Shown in pieces: positions 49,264-59,860 of a DNA stretch of 64,000 nucleotides. How positions within the stretch are numbered: position 1 is the stretch's first letter; each line of letters opens with the position of its first letter. The notes below the pieces were generated by a model, which did not search any database, was not told where the DNA came from, and saw only the letters and a program-made list of their open reading frames with translations. The stretch is from contig OU744736.1 of assembly GCA_916613615.1 (NCBI GenBank), forward strand, positions 961,830-1,025,829, read 5' to 3'. Origin of the DNA: Steromphala cineraria. Taxonomy: Eukaryota > Mollusca > Gastropoda > Trochida > Trochidae. The position numbers and the translations under genes are program-made.

Positions 49264-52200
49264 GTGAACAAGTGAGAAAATTTGCTTTGACAACTACATA
49301 TGACATAAACTTCTTTAATGTTTTGAATCATGTCCAGTTGCTTTCTAAAGAAACCACGGAAATAGATTTGCTTTCATTACATAAAGCCAAAAACGAAAGA
49401 TAAATCAATCGATGTGATTGAAATTCTCATGTCACTATAATATATTAGAATAAAATGATGGCAAGTAAACATTTCATAACCGTTCTTAGATGTATTAACA
49501 TGTTAGACTGCACTATAAGGATGTAAACCAAATTTCCATTTAGGGTTGGAAAGTTTTTATCTTTCCTTCTTTTTTCTTTCATGTGTTTAAAGAATTAATG
49601 CTTTCTGAAAAGGGTTATTTTGTTATAAAAAATAGGAATAAAAAGTCTATTCAACAGGTATGTTTTCGGGTATCAAAGTTTTCTACCATCGACATAAGTT
49701 GGGGGAGTTTCCTGGTAGAAAGTATAAAGGTTTAAACATCACGGTGTTGCCAACACACCCCTGAAACGTTACATACTTGTACATCTCTGAACCTATAATT
49801 GCCCCATGTAGACTTTTATATTTACGATTTAGCGATTGTCTTATGTTTTAACAACGATCAATAAATCGAATTCACATGAGCGGTTTGTATGAATATGCTT
49901 CAAATATTTATTGCCCATTTACGACAAACTGTAAAGTCAAAGAATTTCCCTTTGCATCAGACTTTCCATGACGTGGCAGAATTTACACGGTCATCAAGAT
50001 GTAAGAAAAAAATTCAGAGCGTTATGGGGATACCCTGACGAAGATCAATTAAGATTAACGTCAGTAGGAGGAGGATACGGGTATCAGGTGTTGTAAGGTG
50101 GGATAGGTTGGGTCTCAACAAGGCCACTTATAGAGCCGGTCAGTCACTCATGACCTTTTATGAGTTCAAGGAATACCCCCAGTCAAGGGTATTCTTGTAC
50201 ACTTGTAGTGGAATTTCCATGACATGCTCGTTGTCTTGTGTTACGCTCTATTTAATGCCATATTCTTAGAAACTTTGAAAGGAAAGGCAACAGACCATAT
50301 TAAAGATACACAGACGCATCATCATACCCGGGAGGAAGTTCGCGTGTACTTGCTTATGACTCCTCTAGGCTCAACGTAGTGTCGTCTTGAAAAAGACATG
50401 TACAGATTGTCAAACTATACGTTTTCTAGTTATTTGATTCAATAATCATTTGCCCCAAAAACACTTTAAATTTCTGGAAAAAATATCAACTATAATAAAA
50501 ACCGCTTTTGATATGTATTTTTTAAAATAAATCTTAACACGTTATTTGTTTTATTTTTGAATCTTAATAAAGATAGATTTACAATCATTCTGTTGTGAAT
50601 AAACAATCATTTTAAAGTTTGTTTTTGAAATTAATTAGAAAATAAAGAATTTTAAACGCATATGCATATTAAAGATGTTAATAGATCCAACTAATACTCT
50701 GAGTTCTCCTGCTATATAAATGTATATACTTTTATGAGACATGTCCATATTTACATGCCAACGATTGGCATGATGTTGAAGTCTTCTCATAAACCTATAA
50801 AAGAATTTTCACTGAGATGTCATCAGTAAGTATATTTGGCTAAAGTTCACGGAGCTATGAAAGACTATTAGTGCCAAAACCCACCCTCCAAAACCAAGTT
50901 CATAAATGCCATAAGGAGAGATAATATGTCTAAGTGTTTAATGCAATCATCTGTGTAGGCAATAACGGCACTTGCATACAATCATATCAGATTTCCAATA
51001 ACTACCGTGATAACGATAACACCTAAATCCGAGCATGACACGCTTACGACCTCACGTGACCTTGACCTGATGGCCAGGTCTCTATACCACTGGGCTAGGT
51101 CAATATGACATCCATAACACTATCAGCCTCATCTCACCGTGATAATCTGCTAGACATTATCATTTTAAAAATCACAGATAATAATTATGATTACCGCTCC
51201 TAGATGCCCCTCGGGGCAATGAAACTCGCTGAAGTCTATCGGCTGGTCACCTCAGGTCATCCGAGGCATCTGAGCGTGTGATTTGAATTTAAACGTAGAT
51301 ATCAAATCCCGTAAGTTTTAATAAACACATTTGTGCTTTGTTTATTTCTTAAAAATGTTGATTTTATACCATCATGATATGGAGCGTTTTGTTCGTTTGA
51401 ATCTGTTAATCTTTTCAAGATAGGTCATCCACAAAAGTCGTCCTTGGTTTGTGCAACATTTATCAACATATTAAACATTAACATCCCTTTTATCGTCACA
51501 TTAACCAGATTTATATTTCAAACGTAATGCACATGTGTACGAATATGATTTGATTGATAATGACTTCAACATCAGTAATGAAAATGTATGCAATTTTGAA
51601 TTCAATATACATTCACATTCCCAACAGTGACACGGTTAATCCCCATCCCTCCCCGAGATGATAAAGAAAGTAGAAATACAGCTAAAGCTCAAAGTCCAAG
51701 TGTGTTGTTGAATACTGTTATAATATCGTGCCTGCATACACCGTGTATGTATCACGTTTAGTCAACAACCCTACAGAAATATAAACAGGGGATTTTGCTA
51801 GATATTCCTTTACAGAATATGCACCATTGGGACCTTCAAATACTATATACAAATGTCTTACGAGCATATATCAGTGTGTCATTTTAGAATAATTGTAGTT
51901 TATCTATACAAATTTATACATATTCTTCTTCTTCTTTTTACATATTATAAAATGTTTTATCATTAACTTTTTTTTTCTTAAAATGCAGTATAATACCTTA
52001 ACAAGGAAAAATTAAAATAAACCTTTTCAAATACAAAGAATAAAACTTAGAACAATGTTTAGGGTAATTGCTGTTTTTTATCAATTAAAAAGGCATACTT
52101 ATAAAATCATTCAATGTAAATGAAATATCAATGTTAATTACCTAATGAAAGATATATAAAAAAACTCTCATTAAACAATATTTGTCCATACATATTAATA

Positions 52201-53310
52201 ATATAATAATGATTAAGAGGATATAGTGTAAACATAAAACCACAGTACTTTTCACGAATGAGTGGCGTTCTAATTATTTAAATCATAGGTTTCATATAAA
52301 ATGATGTAAAAAACGGTACAATTCCAAAATCTTCTTTTTCAGCACAAAAGGAATAATAAAACTTTGCTTGAAGGATAAAGGAGGTGCGGATGTACATCAG
52401 GAAAACATCGTGTCGTCTCCGAGTTACAGTGTTATGTTGTATCTTTATCAATTGCATCTACAGTAAATATACAGTTGCAGGACTCTCCCATTTCGAGGTA
52501 AATGCGGCATAAAATGGCATTCAGGTTACATTATCATGACAAGTTAAGGCCAATATGTGTTTTGGTGATGTGTAATAATCTAAATATTTTCAGTGCAAAA
52601 TGATTTTGTTAATGATATAAAGTACTTACACGCTTTGCTAATATTCATTATGATTATTCAAATTTAGGTATTTCATTTAAGTTATTCTCTGCCTCTTCAA
52701 TTTTGATATTGGCAACGTTTGCAGTGAACATGCTAATAGTCAGTCAATGTTTGAATAGTTTCTTTATTCCCAAAATATAATCTATAAAATCATTTCAGAA
52801 TGTGCGATAGAAGGATAAATCGTGGTTATGGAACGTTGGTCAAAATTGGTGAAAGTTTACATAATCACCTACATCAACGTTCATTTCTACATGCATTAAG
52901 AGAGATAGCGAAGATTGGCTTTATTTCCTCCAGTAAGGAAGATTACAGATATGTAGGTTTAACAATATATTTACAATAACATACAGTTCAAATGCATCAT
53001 GTGTTGTCTCAGCCATGATGATATTACAATTGTAAAATTCCAAGTATTTAAAAAGGATTAATCATCTTTAAACGCATTTGAAATTTTCACATTAAACTTT
53101 CACTTTCAATGAATGCATTTATTGACAAATTCTCATTTATACATGTTGATAATGCATGATATGGAAAACATTGTAAATGACGTTTATGCAAGTGTTTTAT
53201 ATATAAGTGTAACATGTCAGTAATGCAATCATATTTACTTATAAGCTCAGTTTGCTCGGACTTGCATAATGCTACACTACAATATGTTTCAATAACAACA
53301 TCTAAGAAAG
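49264..53310. other. Gene-free stretch with possible regulatory patches
   Basis: GC-richer patches occur at about 49.97-50.35 kb and 51.18-51.29 kb. The second contains TGCCCCTCGGGGCA (51205-51218), a palindrome like an AP-2 type site. At 51080-51097 the minus strand reads TAGCCCAGTGGTATAGAG, a tRNA A-box look-alike, without a convincing B box. No exon is supported. Confidence 0.35.
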
Positions 53311-53317
53311 TATATTG

Positions 53318-53745
53318 ATACTAAAGGATTGAAACATAAGAAACACTATATTTTGCTCATGTTCTTATAAATAAGTATGAACAGTATATCGTAGTTTAGC
53401 ATTTATAATATTCCATATAAACTGACTGGTATGATATTGTCAAATATTCATAGATTATGCAAGCTACACAACAAAAGTTTGTGAACTTGGATTAAAATGG
53501 TAACACTAAATTTTCTCATTTTGTTATAAGGATTAAAGGATTGAAACATACGATTTACTCATGTTCTTATAAACGAATATGAACAGTGTATTGTACTTCA
53601 TTCATTTATTGTAATTCATGCATTTATCATCTTCCCCATCTGCTACTTCCATACAAAACTAACTGACATACTATTGTATTAAAGTTTATGTACAAGCTAC
53701 ACATACTATATATTTAGTGAACTTGGGTGAGAATGGTACCAGAAC
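53318..53745. repeat. Degenerate ~215-bp tandem duplication
   Basis: Two diverged copies (about 53318-53505 and 53534-53745) share GGATTGAAACATA, CTCATGTTCTTATAAA, GAACAGT, CAAGCTACACA and GTGAACTTGG in the same order. Non-coding and old. Confidence 0.6.
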
Positions 53746-54715
53746 TATTGTGGAAAACTTCATGTAACAGATTCTATCTTTTAATAGAGTAATTAACACA
53801 CTTTTAACCTTCACACTTTATCAAATATTAACAGTTGGAATCGATTGGAATCATTACCAATGATATAGTGTGAGTGCCATATTTTATGTCGTGTCATATG
53901 TTAAGGGGTGAAATAACGTTCACAAAATCTCTCGCTTACTCAATTGTTATCCTATGATAAAATGGTCATTCTATCAAAAGCATGTCGTTGTTTGTGTTGA
54001 GTCAGCATAATTTCGATAAACTATTTTGAGTTTATCTTAAGATAAATACTCTTCTGAAGCATCACATGTGTTAGCAGTACAAATTGAAAGATGACAAAAT
54101 GGTAAACAAATAAATCTTTCTCTTATCCTAACATGTCCTAATTTGTTTACTGGTAAACATGATACAACTATAAATGAAATTTCGGAAAGCTAGGAATATG
54201 TTCACCACTAATGAGGTTCTAACGACCGATATACAGGAACACCTACAAAAGAGGGCAATTAAAAAAAGAGGATAGTTTGCTTTGAGTTTGCCGAGACGGT
54301 CTTCAACTGACAGAGTGGTTATGGTTGTGATTTATTAGAAGTATATACTTGGAAGTATTTAGTGGGAACTAAATTTATTGTATCGCAATCACTCAAAACA
54401 ACGCCCGTCCTTGACGTTAAGTTCTTTAGCCCGTGCCTATAGCTAACAGATAAAACGAGCACCGCAGTCAGCCTCGCACCTATATCTGCCCCAGGCGACA
54501 AGTGTGACTTTGTAAATCACAGCCAAGTAAATGTTCAAAATTTATCAAAATATATTTTGTTATGAATCTGAATTCTGATTAATATTTGCCAATAATAGCT
54601 TTGTTGTAATATAAGTACGTTTGTTCGCTCGATAAGCTAAAAATATATCCACTCCAGTTTACGGAGACATGACCTACTTAGCGAAAATCAATAGTCTACG
54701 TCAGCCTCGTCTCGA

Positions 54716-54845
54716 CCAATCAAGGCGCAGCTGTAGAAAAGGGGGTTCCCCTTTGCTGCCCCGGAATCTGATTGGCTACATGGTTGCGTCACATGATCAT
54801 GTTGAGGTATATTAGAGAGGCTATGACGAGTCGCCTTCAGTAGTA
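54716..54845 (+). promoter_or_regulatory. Promoter of ETS gene 2
   Basis: CCAAT (54716-54720), GGGGTTCCCC kappaB-type palindrome (54742-54751), inverted CCAAT (ATTGG, 54771-54775), GCGTCA half CRE (54786-54791), TATATTA (54808-54814) and an initiator TCAGT with its A at 54839, 31 bp after the TATA box. A non-coding exon follows and ends at a strong donor after 54917. Motifs are seen; activity is inferred. Confidence 0.6.
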
Positions 54846-54917
54846 TCAATGGTCTAGTTTCATATAGGACAATTTGATCTGATTTGAGAACAAACTGTGT
54901 TTGGCAATTTGTCTCAG
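54839..54917 (+). other. ETS gene 2, 5' non-coding exon 1
   Basis: From the predicted start site to TCTCAG|gtaagg. It joins to the next exon at 55172 (tattatttcag), which carries the start codon at 55223. Confidence 0.55.
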
Positions 54918-55222
54918 GTAAGGGAATATTTACCGATATTTGTTATATAATGTTTGTTTACATTTTTGAAGTAAACAAACAAGATCATTATTAATCTTTC
55001 ATCATTATTTTTCGATATGAATTTTATTCAATATGAATTATTTATCAAATAAATCATTTCATTTTCTCATTCCGTAAACAATTACTAAGTGATTATTTCC
55101 CCTCTTTTCTACAAACTACACCATGTATATATATTTGTTTTATTTATTTTCTCATATTTTTATTATTTCAGATTGTGACAAAGTTTCCTCGGCGCTTACT
55201 TCACTTCTCTGCAAGCCACACC

Positions 55223-58200
55223 ATGTTCCCTGATACAGTAAGTTAAGCTTACATCTATTGCATGCAACCATCACCGAGGCTCTGCCATTTATCGATCTTC
55301 TTCAATGTGTACTAAGCTGTTACTGCTCGTGTATATTCATAAGGCTCTTTGGAATTAGCATTAAAAGAGTGCAACAGTCATATGATTCCATTATATGCCT
55401 ACGCATGAATACGGGTTGGTGTCATAAATTAAAAAAATTATCTCAAATTCATTAATTATATTTTCCTTTTAAAGCTTCCTTCTTTTGGAATAACTACATT
55501 TTTAAATTGAATTTGAATTAAATATTCTTAAGTATTAAAGCGTTTATATAAAAATGTTGACAATTTAATGATTATTAAAAAGCAATATTATAATAATTGA
55601 TATAATTAATTAAATAATTATGTTAATTGCAGATGTCCGATCTTGACTACGAAGACCAGAGCATGTACCACTGCGATCCCATGATGATCAAGAGCGAGCC
55701 TATGTCGGACTCCTGTTCAGAGGTGTCAGAGTCTCCCATCTATACTGATCTCTCACCGGCCACCTTCACACACAACCTCGCTCTTCTCAAGCAGGAAAAG
55801 ACAGGTAAATTGATTCAAAAACATTTCCTTTACCAAATAGATAAATTGATTCAAAAGCATTTTATTTACCAAATACAATACATAAAAACAATCCATGCAG
55901 CTTTTGAAACAAGAAAGGACTTGTAAATTAAATTTAAAAAAAATAAATTAAAAAACATTCCTTTATCTAAATGCATATTTGAATTATAATATTTTTCTGA
56001 TATGATATGTTTTGCAAATGGAATATATTTTCATGGTCAAATAAAGTTAAATAAAACAAATGAAGTTGCATATGCAAAGAAATAAAATAAGAATATTAGA
56101 ATAAAGAAATATACCATTGCATGATGCTTAATATCAATTTAAACTTAACAAAAAAATCTTAAAACAAAATTCTTTTTGCAGCTTTCACAGATGATTTTGA
56201 CAACCTTCTGAGCTGGACATCCAAGCACCCAGAGCACTGGACGAACCGCGAGGTGCTGGACTGGGTGTACTATGTAGCTGATGTGAAGCAACTGGACTGC
56301 AGCAAACTGTACGGGGAGAACTATCAGAGTATCACAGGACAACACCTGTGCAGTATGACACGGGACGAGTTCACCAGGGTGGATGCTACATACGGAGCTG
56401 TCCTCTACGATCTCTTCCAGTCCATGGTTCAGAAATGTAAGCATAACTTTGATATCATATTCATTAATTCAGCAATACATACATTTCAATCAACTCTATT
56501 CTATTTTTCTAAAATGCGAAAAGCATGCTTTGTTATTTTAAAAGAGCAAAGTGAATTTTAAATAATTATTCTTAGATGTTAATAATTTATAAAATTTTAA
56601 GGTATTAATTATAAAAAATTAGATGACACATTTTTCAAAATATTCATGTTATATTATATGTTATATATTTTTGATATCCTTCTAAATATGAATTTTTAAA
56701 TAATTTTACTTATATTCTATCTATATTACAGCTCGTTTCATGGAGCCCACACCACCAGAGTCGATGAACCCCGACGCCTATCCTTTCCTGGACACCACCT
56801 TCCCATGTCTCCCCGTCCCCATCAGCCCCATGTGCAGCGACCCCTCCAGCAATGGTATGTACCAATCAATCAATTAATGACGTGTTTATCATTACTCCTA
56901 ATTAGACCTAGAGCTATACAAGTCCCGCCTCTTTTGATAAGCGATACCCGTATGAGGATATTAAATAGGAGCCTCTCATTTCCTGGTTGCATTTGACTTG
57001 AATATTTCGGACATCGCTCTCACAATTGATTGTATATTGTTTTCCTTTACAAGTTTATAACAACATTGTTTTGTTTACAGCAAACTCCCTCTCCGTCGTT
57101 GTGAACGGAAGCGGTGTGACTGCTGTAGCTATCGGAGGCAACTTGTACGATATTGACGTCATCTCCAAGATTGACCTGCCTGAAGATACCAAGCTAGCCT
57201 TCACTGACGACTTGGGATACGTTAGTGCAGGTAGATACACAATTTCATATATTGTTTTCATATTTGCATAACTATCAACAATTGGTCTATAGTGATAGCC
57301 ATTAATAAGAGCAATCATGCATGCATTGAATTCATAAATGGTTTATTTGTATGAACTTTAAACCATGGAACATATATACAAAAAATTATGAAAATAATAT
57401 CAATTCTTATTTTAATTATTCTACTCATTTTATTATATATATTTCTCTAAACATTATCTCATTTTTCCAGAATCCGACATGGAACGAGAAGTTGCTCGCT
57501 GCAGCTCCACCACTAGCCCCACCTACGACGTGTTTAACATCTCAGATGACGAGGAGATGCAAACATCATCATTCAACCCTTTCACTCAACCACTCCACAC
57601 GAGGAAAAGGACAACACCCAGTTCATCATCAGAGGAGGAGATTGATCACGATAAGACATCTCATCAGAGACGCAGAATAAACTCAAGTAAGTACATGTTT
57701 GAAGACATTGAAATTATTCATTCAATCCATTTATTTTGTATTGACATTCAAATTTTTAAATTTTTTTTATTTTTACAAAATTATTTTATTTCTTCTTTTG
57801 GTACATGCATTTAACATGCTTTGCACCTATTTGTTTTATTTCTTTGGAAAATTCCTAATATAAGACTAATTAATACTTCATATGCAACTGTTACATTTAA
57901 AAAAAAAATACATTGAGTTGAGTTATATTTAAATGTTGATATTTTTACAAAATTATTAATTTTTATGGTAATTTTTCAGCATCAAAAGGAAACCACCTGT
58001 GGGAGTTTATCCGCGACCTCCTGAAAGACCCCAGCCTGAACCCCTCTCTGTTGAAGTGGGAAGATAAGGAGGCTGGCGTGTTCAAGTTCGTCCAGTCGGA
58101 AGCTGTAGCCAACATGTGGGGCAGGAAGAAGAACAATCCCGGCATGACCTACGAGAAGCTCAGCCGTGCAATGAGGTACGCATCAGTTGTCATTTCTGAA

Positions 58201-58927
58201 TTTAAAACTGTCACTTTCCAAGTTCCACTTGTCCATTTTCCAAAATGTCATATTTCTATTTTTATGCTATTAACTTTTACTATTTGGCTTATCGTTTATG
58301 AAGATTAGAATAATTAAATTCAAATTGGAATAAATTCTTATATTTGGTTTTCTAAATCACCTTTCAATGCTTAGTAAAAGTTGAAATGTCATTACTTATG
58401 GCATTTTAATGAATATTATCTATTTAATTCGGTTATCAGATGTGTCATATGAGATTTGATGATTTTCTCGCGTAAAGCTTGATAACATCTTGTAAATCTT
58501 GGCACAAGTGTTGATCCTTTGCTTTTGACCTGAGGGCGAAATCACTCCAGACCTGCACGGTTAATCATCATAATCCATTACACCTGTCAATTTGAAGGTG
58601 TTGACCTCATTAAGTGAATCTAGTAATTGATCAAATTAAATAACAGGTCTCTAATCACCTTATCACTTTGCTTAGAGCGTCACAAACATCTTCGATACCT
58701 TCAGGCAAAACTCGCAAAGAAATATGGCGCTGAAGTCTTCCGTACATTCAGGGGAGGTTACTCTAGTTTTGTTTGTGTTACACTTGCAATGCATGGTGTT
58801 TAATGTTTGTCTCTTGATTTACAGATTTTGCCGCAGCGCTGGTTACTTTGGTGATGTTCCCAAAAACGGAAAGTTCCCCAAGAAATTGTGTTTCCGATTC
58901 GGACCCAAGGCCCATGATTGGAAATAA
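55223..58927 (+). CDS. ESE-type ETS transcription factor (ELF3/ELF5/EHF-like, gene 2)
   Basis: Predicted nuclear regulator of 409 residues. Coding exons: 55223-55237, 55633-55804, 56182-56436, 56732-56854, 57081-57230, 57471-57686, 57980-58175, 58825-58927; all GT/AG and in phase. Residues 6-62 are acidic with IKSEP, a sumoylation consensus at Lys25. The pointed (PNT/SAM) domain is at about 68-147 (HPEHWTNREVLDWV, GQHLCSMTRDEF), closest to EHF/ELF5. A linker carries ISDDEE and SSSSEEE acidic serine runs (casein kinase 2 type) and basic RKR and RRR patches, where ESE proteins have an AT-hook/NLS region. The ETS domain (about 314-409; GNHLWEFIRDLL, YEKLSRAMR) matches ELF3. The end of the recognition helix is abnormal (FCRSAGYFGDV in place of YYYKREILERV). 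A second in-frame ATG is residue 6. Confidence 0.9.
55633..55804 (+). CDS. ETS gene 2, acidic N-terminal exon
   Basis: Encodes residues 6-62: MSDLDYEDQS, then MIKSEPMSDSCSE and NLALLKQEKT. It has a psi-K-x-E sumoylation site and many acidic and serine residues, typical of an activation or repression segment. The start of the downstream intron holds a ~40-bp degenerate tandem repeat (AAATTGATTCAAAAACATTT). Confidence 0.88.
56182..56436 (+). CDS. ETS gene 2, pointed (PNT) domain exon
   Basis: One phase 1-1 exon encodes the whole SAM/pointed domain (residues about 63-147): LLSWTSKHPEHWT, LDWVYYVADVKQLD, ITGQHLCSMTRDEFTRV and LYDLFQSMVQ. Pointed domains mediate protein contacts in ETS factors. 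Being symmetrical, the exon could be skipped without frameshift, giving a PNT-less isoform. Confidence 0.92.
57980..58175 (+). CDS. ETS gene 2, ETS domain exon (N-terminal part)
   Basis: Residues 311-375: HLWEFIRDLLKDPSLNPSLL, WEDKEAGVFKFV, SEAVANMWGRKKNN and MTYEKLSRAM. It keeps the three tryptophans and the first recognition-helix arginine; the second arginine codon is split by the phase-2 intron. Very close to vertebrate ELF3 in this segment. Confidence 0.95.
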
Positions 58928-58943
58928 ACCGCTAATAACAAAG
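58825..58943 (+). CDS. ETS gene 2, last coding exon (divergent)
   Basis: Codes residues 376-409 to TAA (58925-58927), then 16 nt of UTR before a donor (AAAG|gtgagg). It supplies RFCRSAGYFGDVPKNGKF, then KKLCFRFGPKAHDWK. The ending aligns with YKFGKN..GWK of ESE proteins, so the exon is homologous. But the YYYK motif is lost and about five residues are added in the turn. An alternate acceptor six codons in would remove the second arginine and is less likely. Confidence 0.85.
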
Positions 58944-59138
58944 GTGAGGATTACTTTCATATATCAAATGAAATATATTTAATAATTTGAATTTTTATTA
59001 TTATCATCAAATATTTGTTAAATCTTCTTTTAATGATCATCCTAAAGGGTAAATAAAAAAATTCTATTTTGTACCTTGTGTAATATGTTCCATTATTTAT
59101 TAAAGGCGCATACTTATGATTTTTCTTCTAATTTCCAG

Positions 59139-59860
59139 ACTGAACACATAACCACGAAATCGGCTGGTCCGTATGAAGAGTGCTAAACACCACCCAAGGT
59201 CACGACGTCAAGGCCACGCACGGTCATGGGGTCAAGGTTGGGGGTCATTCCAATGTGCCAAAGTTCCCTCAGTGCTTCACAGGAGGAAGGGAGGGAACCG
59301 AAAAACGAACTGACAATTTGTCTTTGTAGAAAGACTGCATATCTGTGATACTTGTATTGACTGAAATATGTTGTAAAATACGCCGAGTTATGGCTACAAT
59401 TCTCTAATTATTCTGTGCAATATGATGCCTGAATTTAACATCAACACAAGTGGAAAGAATGCTTTTGAACCACGGTGTACTGCTATTTGCTATTCCATCT
59501 GACATTGAACTTACTCTCAATCATTACAAACAAATTCAAAAGATGATTTGTGATATTTCTATATTTCTTTGTAAAAGAAACAATGAACAGGCAGTAAGAG
59601 CAAGGCTCATATGCTAGGATGGGAGAAATGACTTTATAACCCCGTGGGTTATATATAAGTATCCCTATTAGGGATTTTGTACTAGGTGCTGTGAATTTGC
59701 TTGGTTAGAGTGAGATACTTGATACATTCCATTTATTATTGAATATACAGCTGGGTTGGGATATATATTGGATATTAACCACGGACTCGAGTGCTTTATC
59801 ATAATCATGTATATTGTTGACTTTTTGTACTTGAATAAAATGTTCTATGCAAAGTTATAT
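59139..59860 (+). other. ETS gene 2, 3' UTR exon and poly(A) signal
   Basis: Begins after the acceptor TTTCCAG (59132-59138), following a ~195-bp 3'-UTR intron. It ends soon after AATAAA at 59834-59839. The intron lies only 17 nt after the stop codon, inside the usual ~50-nt limit, so it should not trigger nonsense-mediated decay. Confidence 0.65.
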
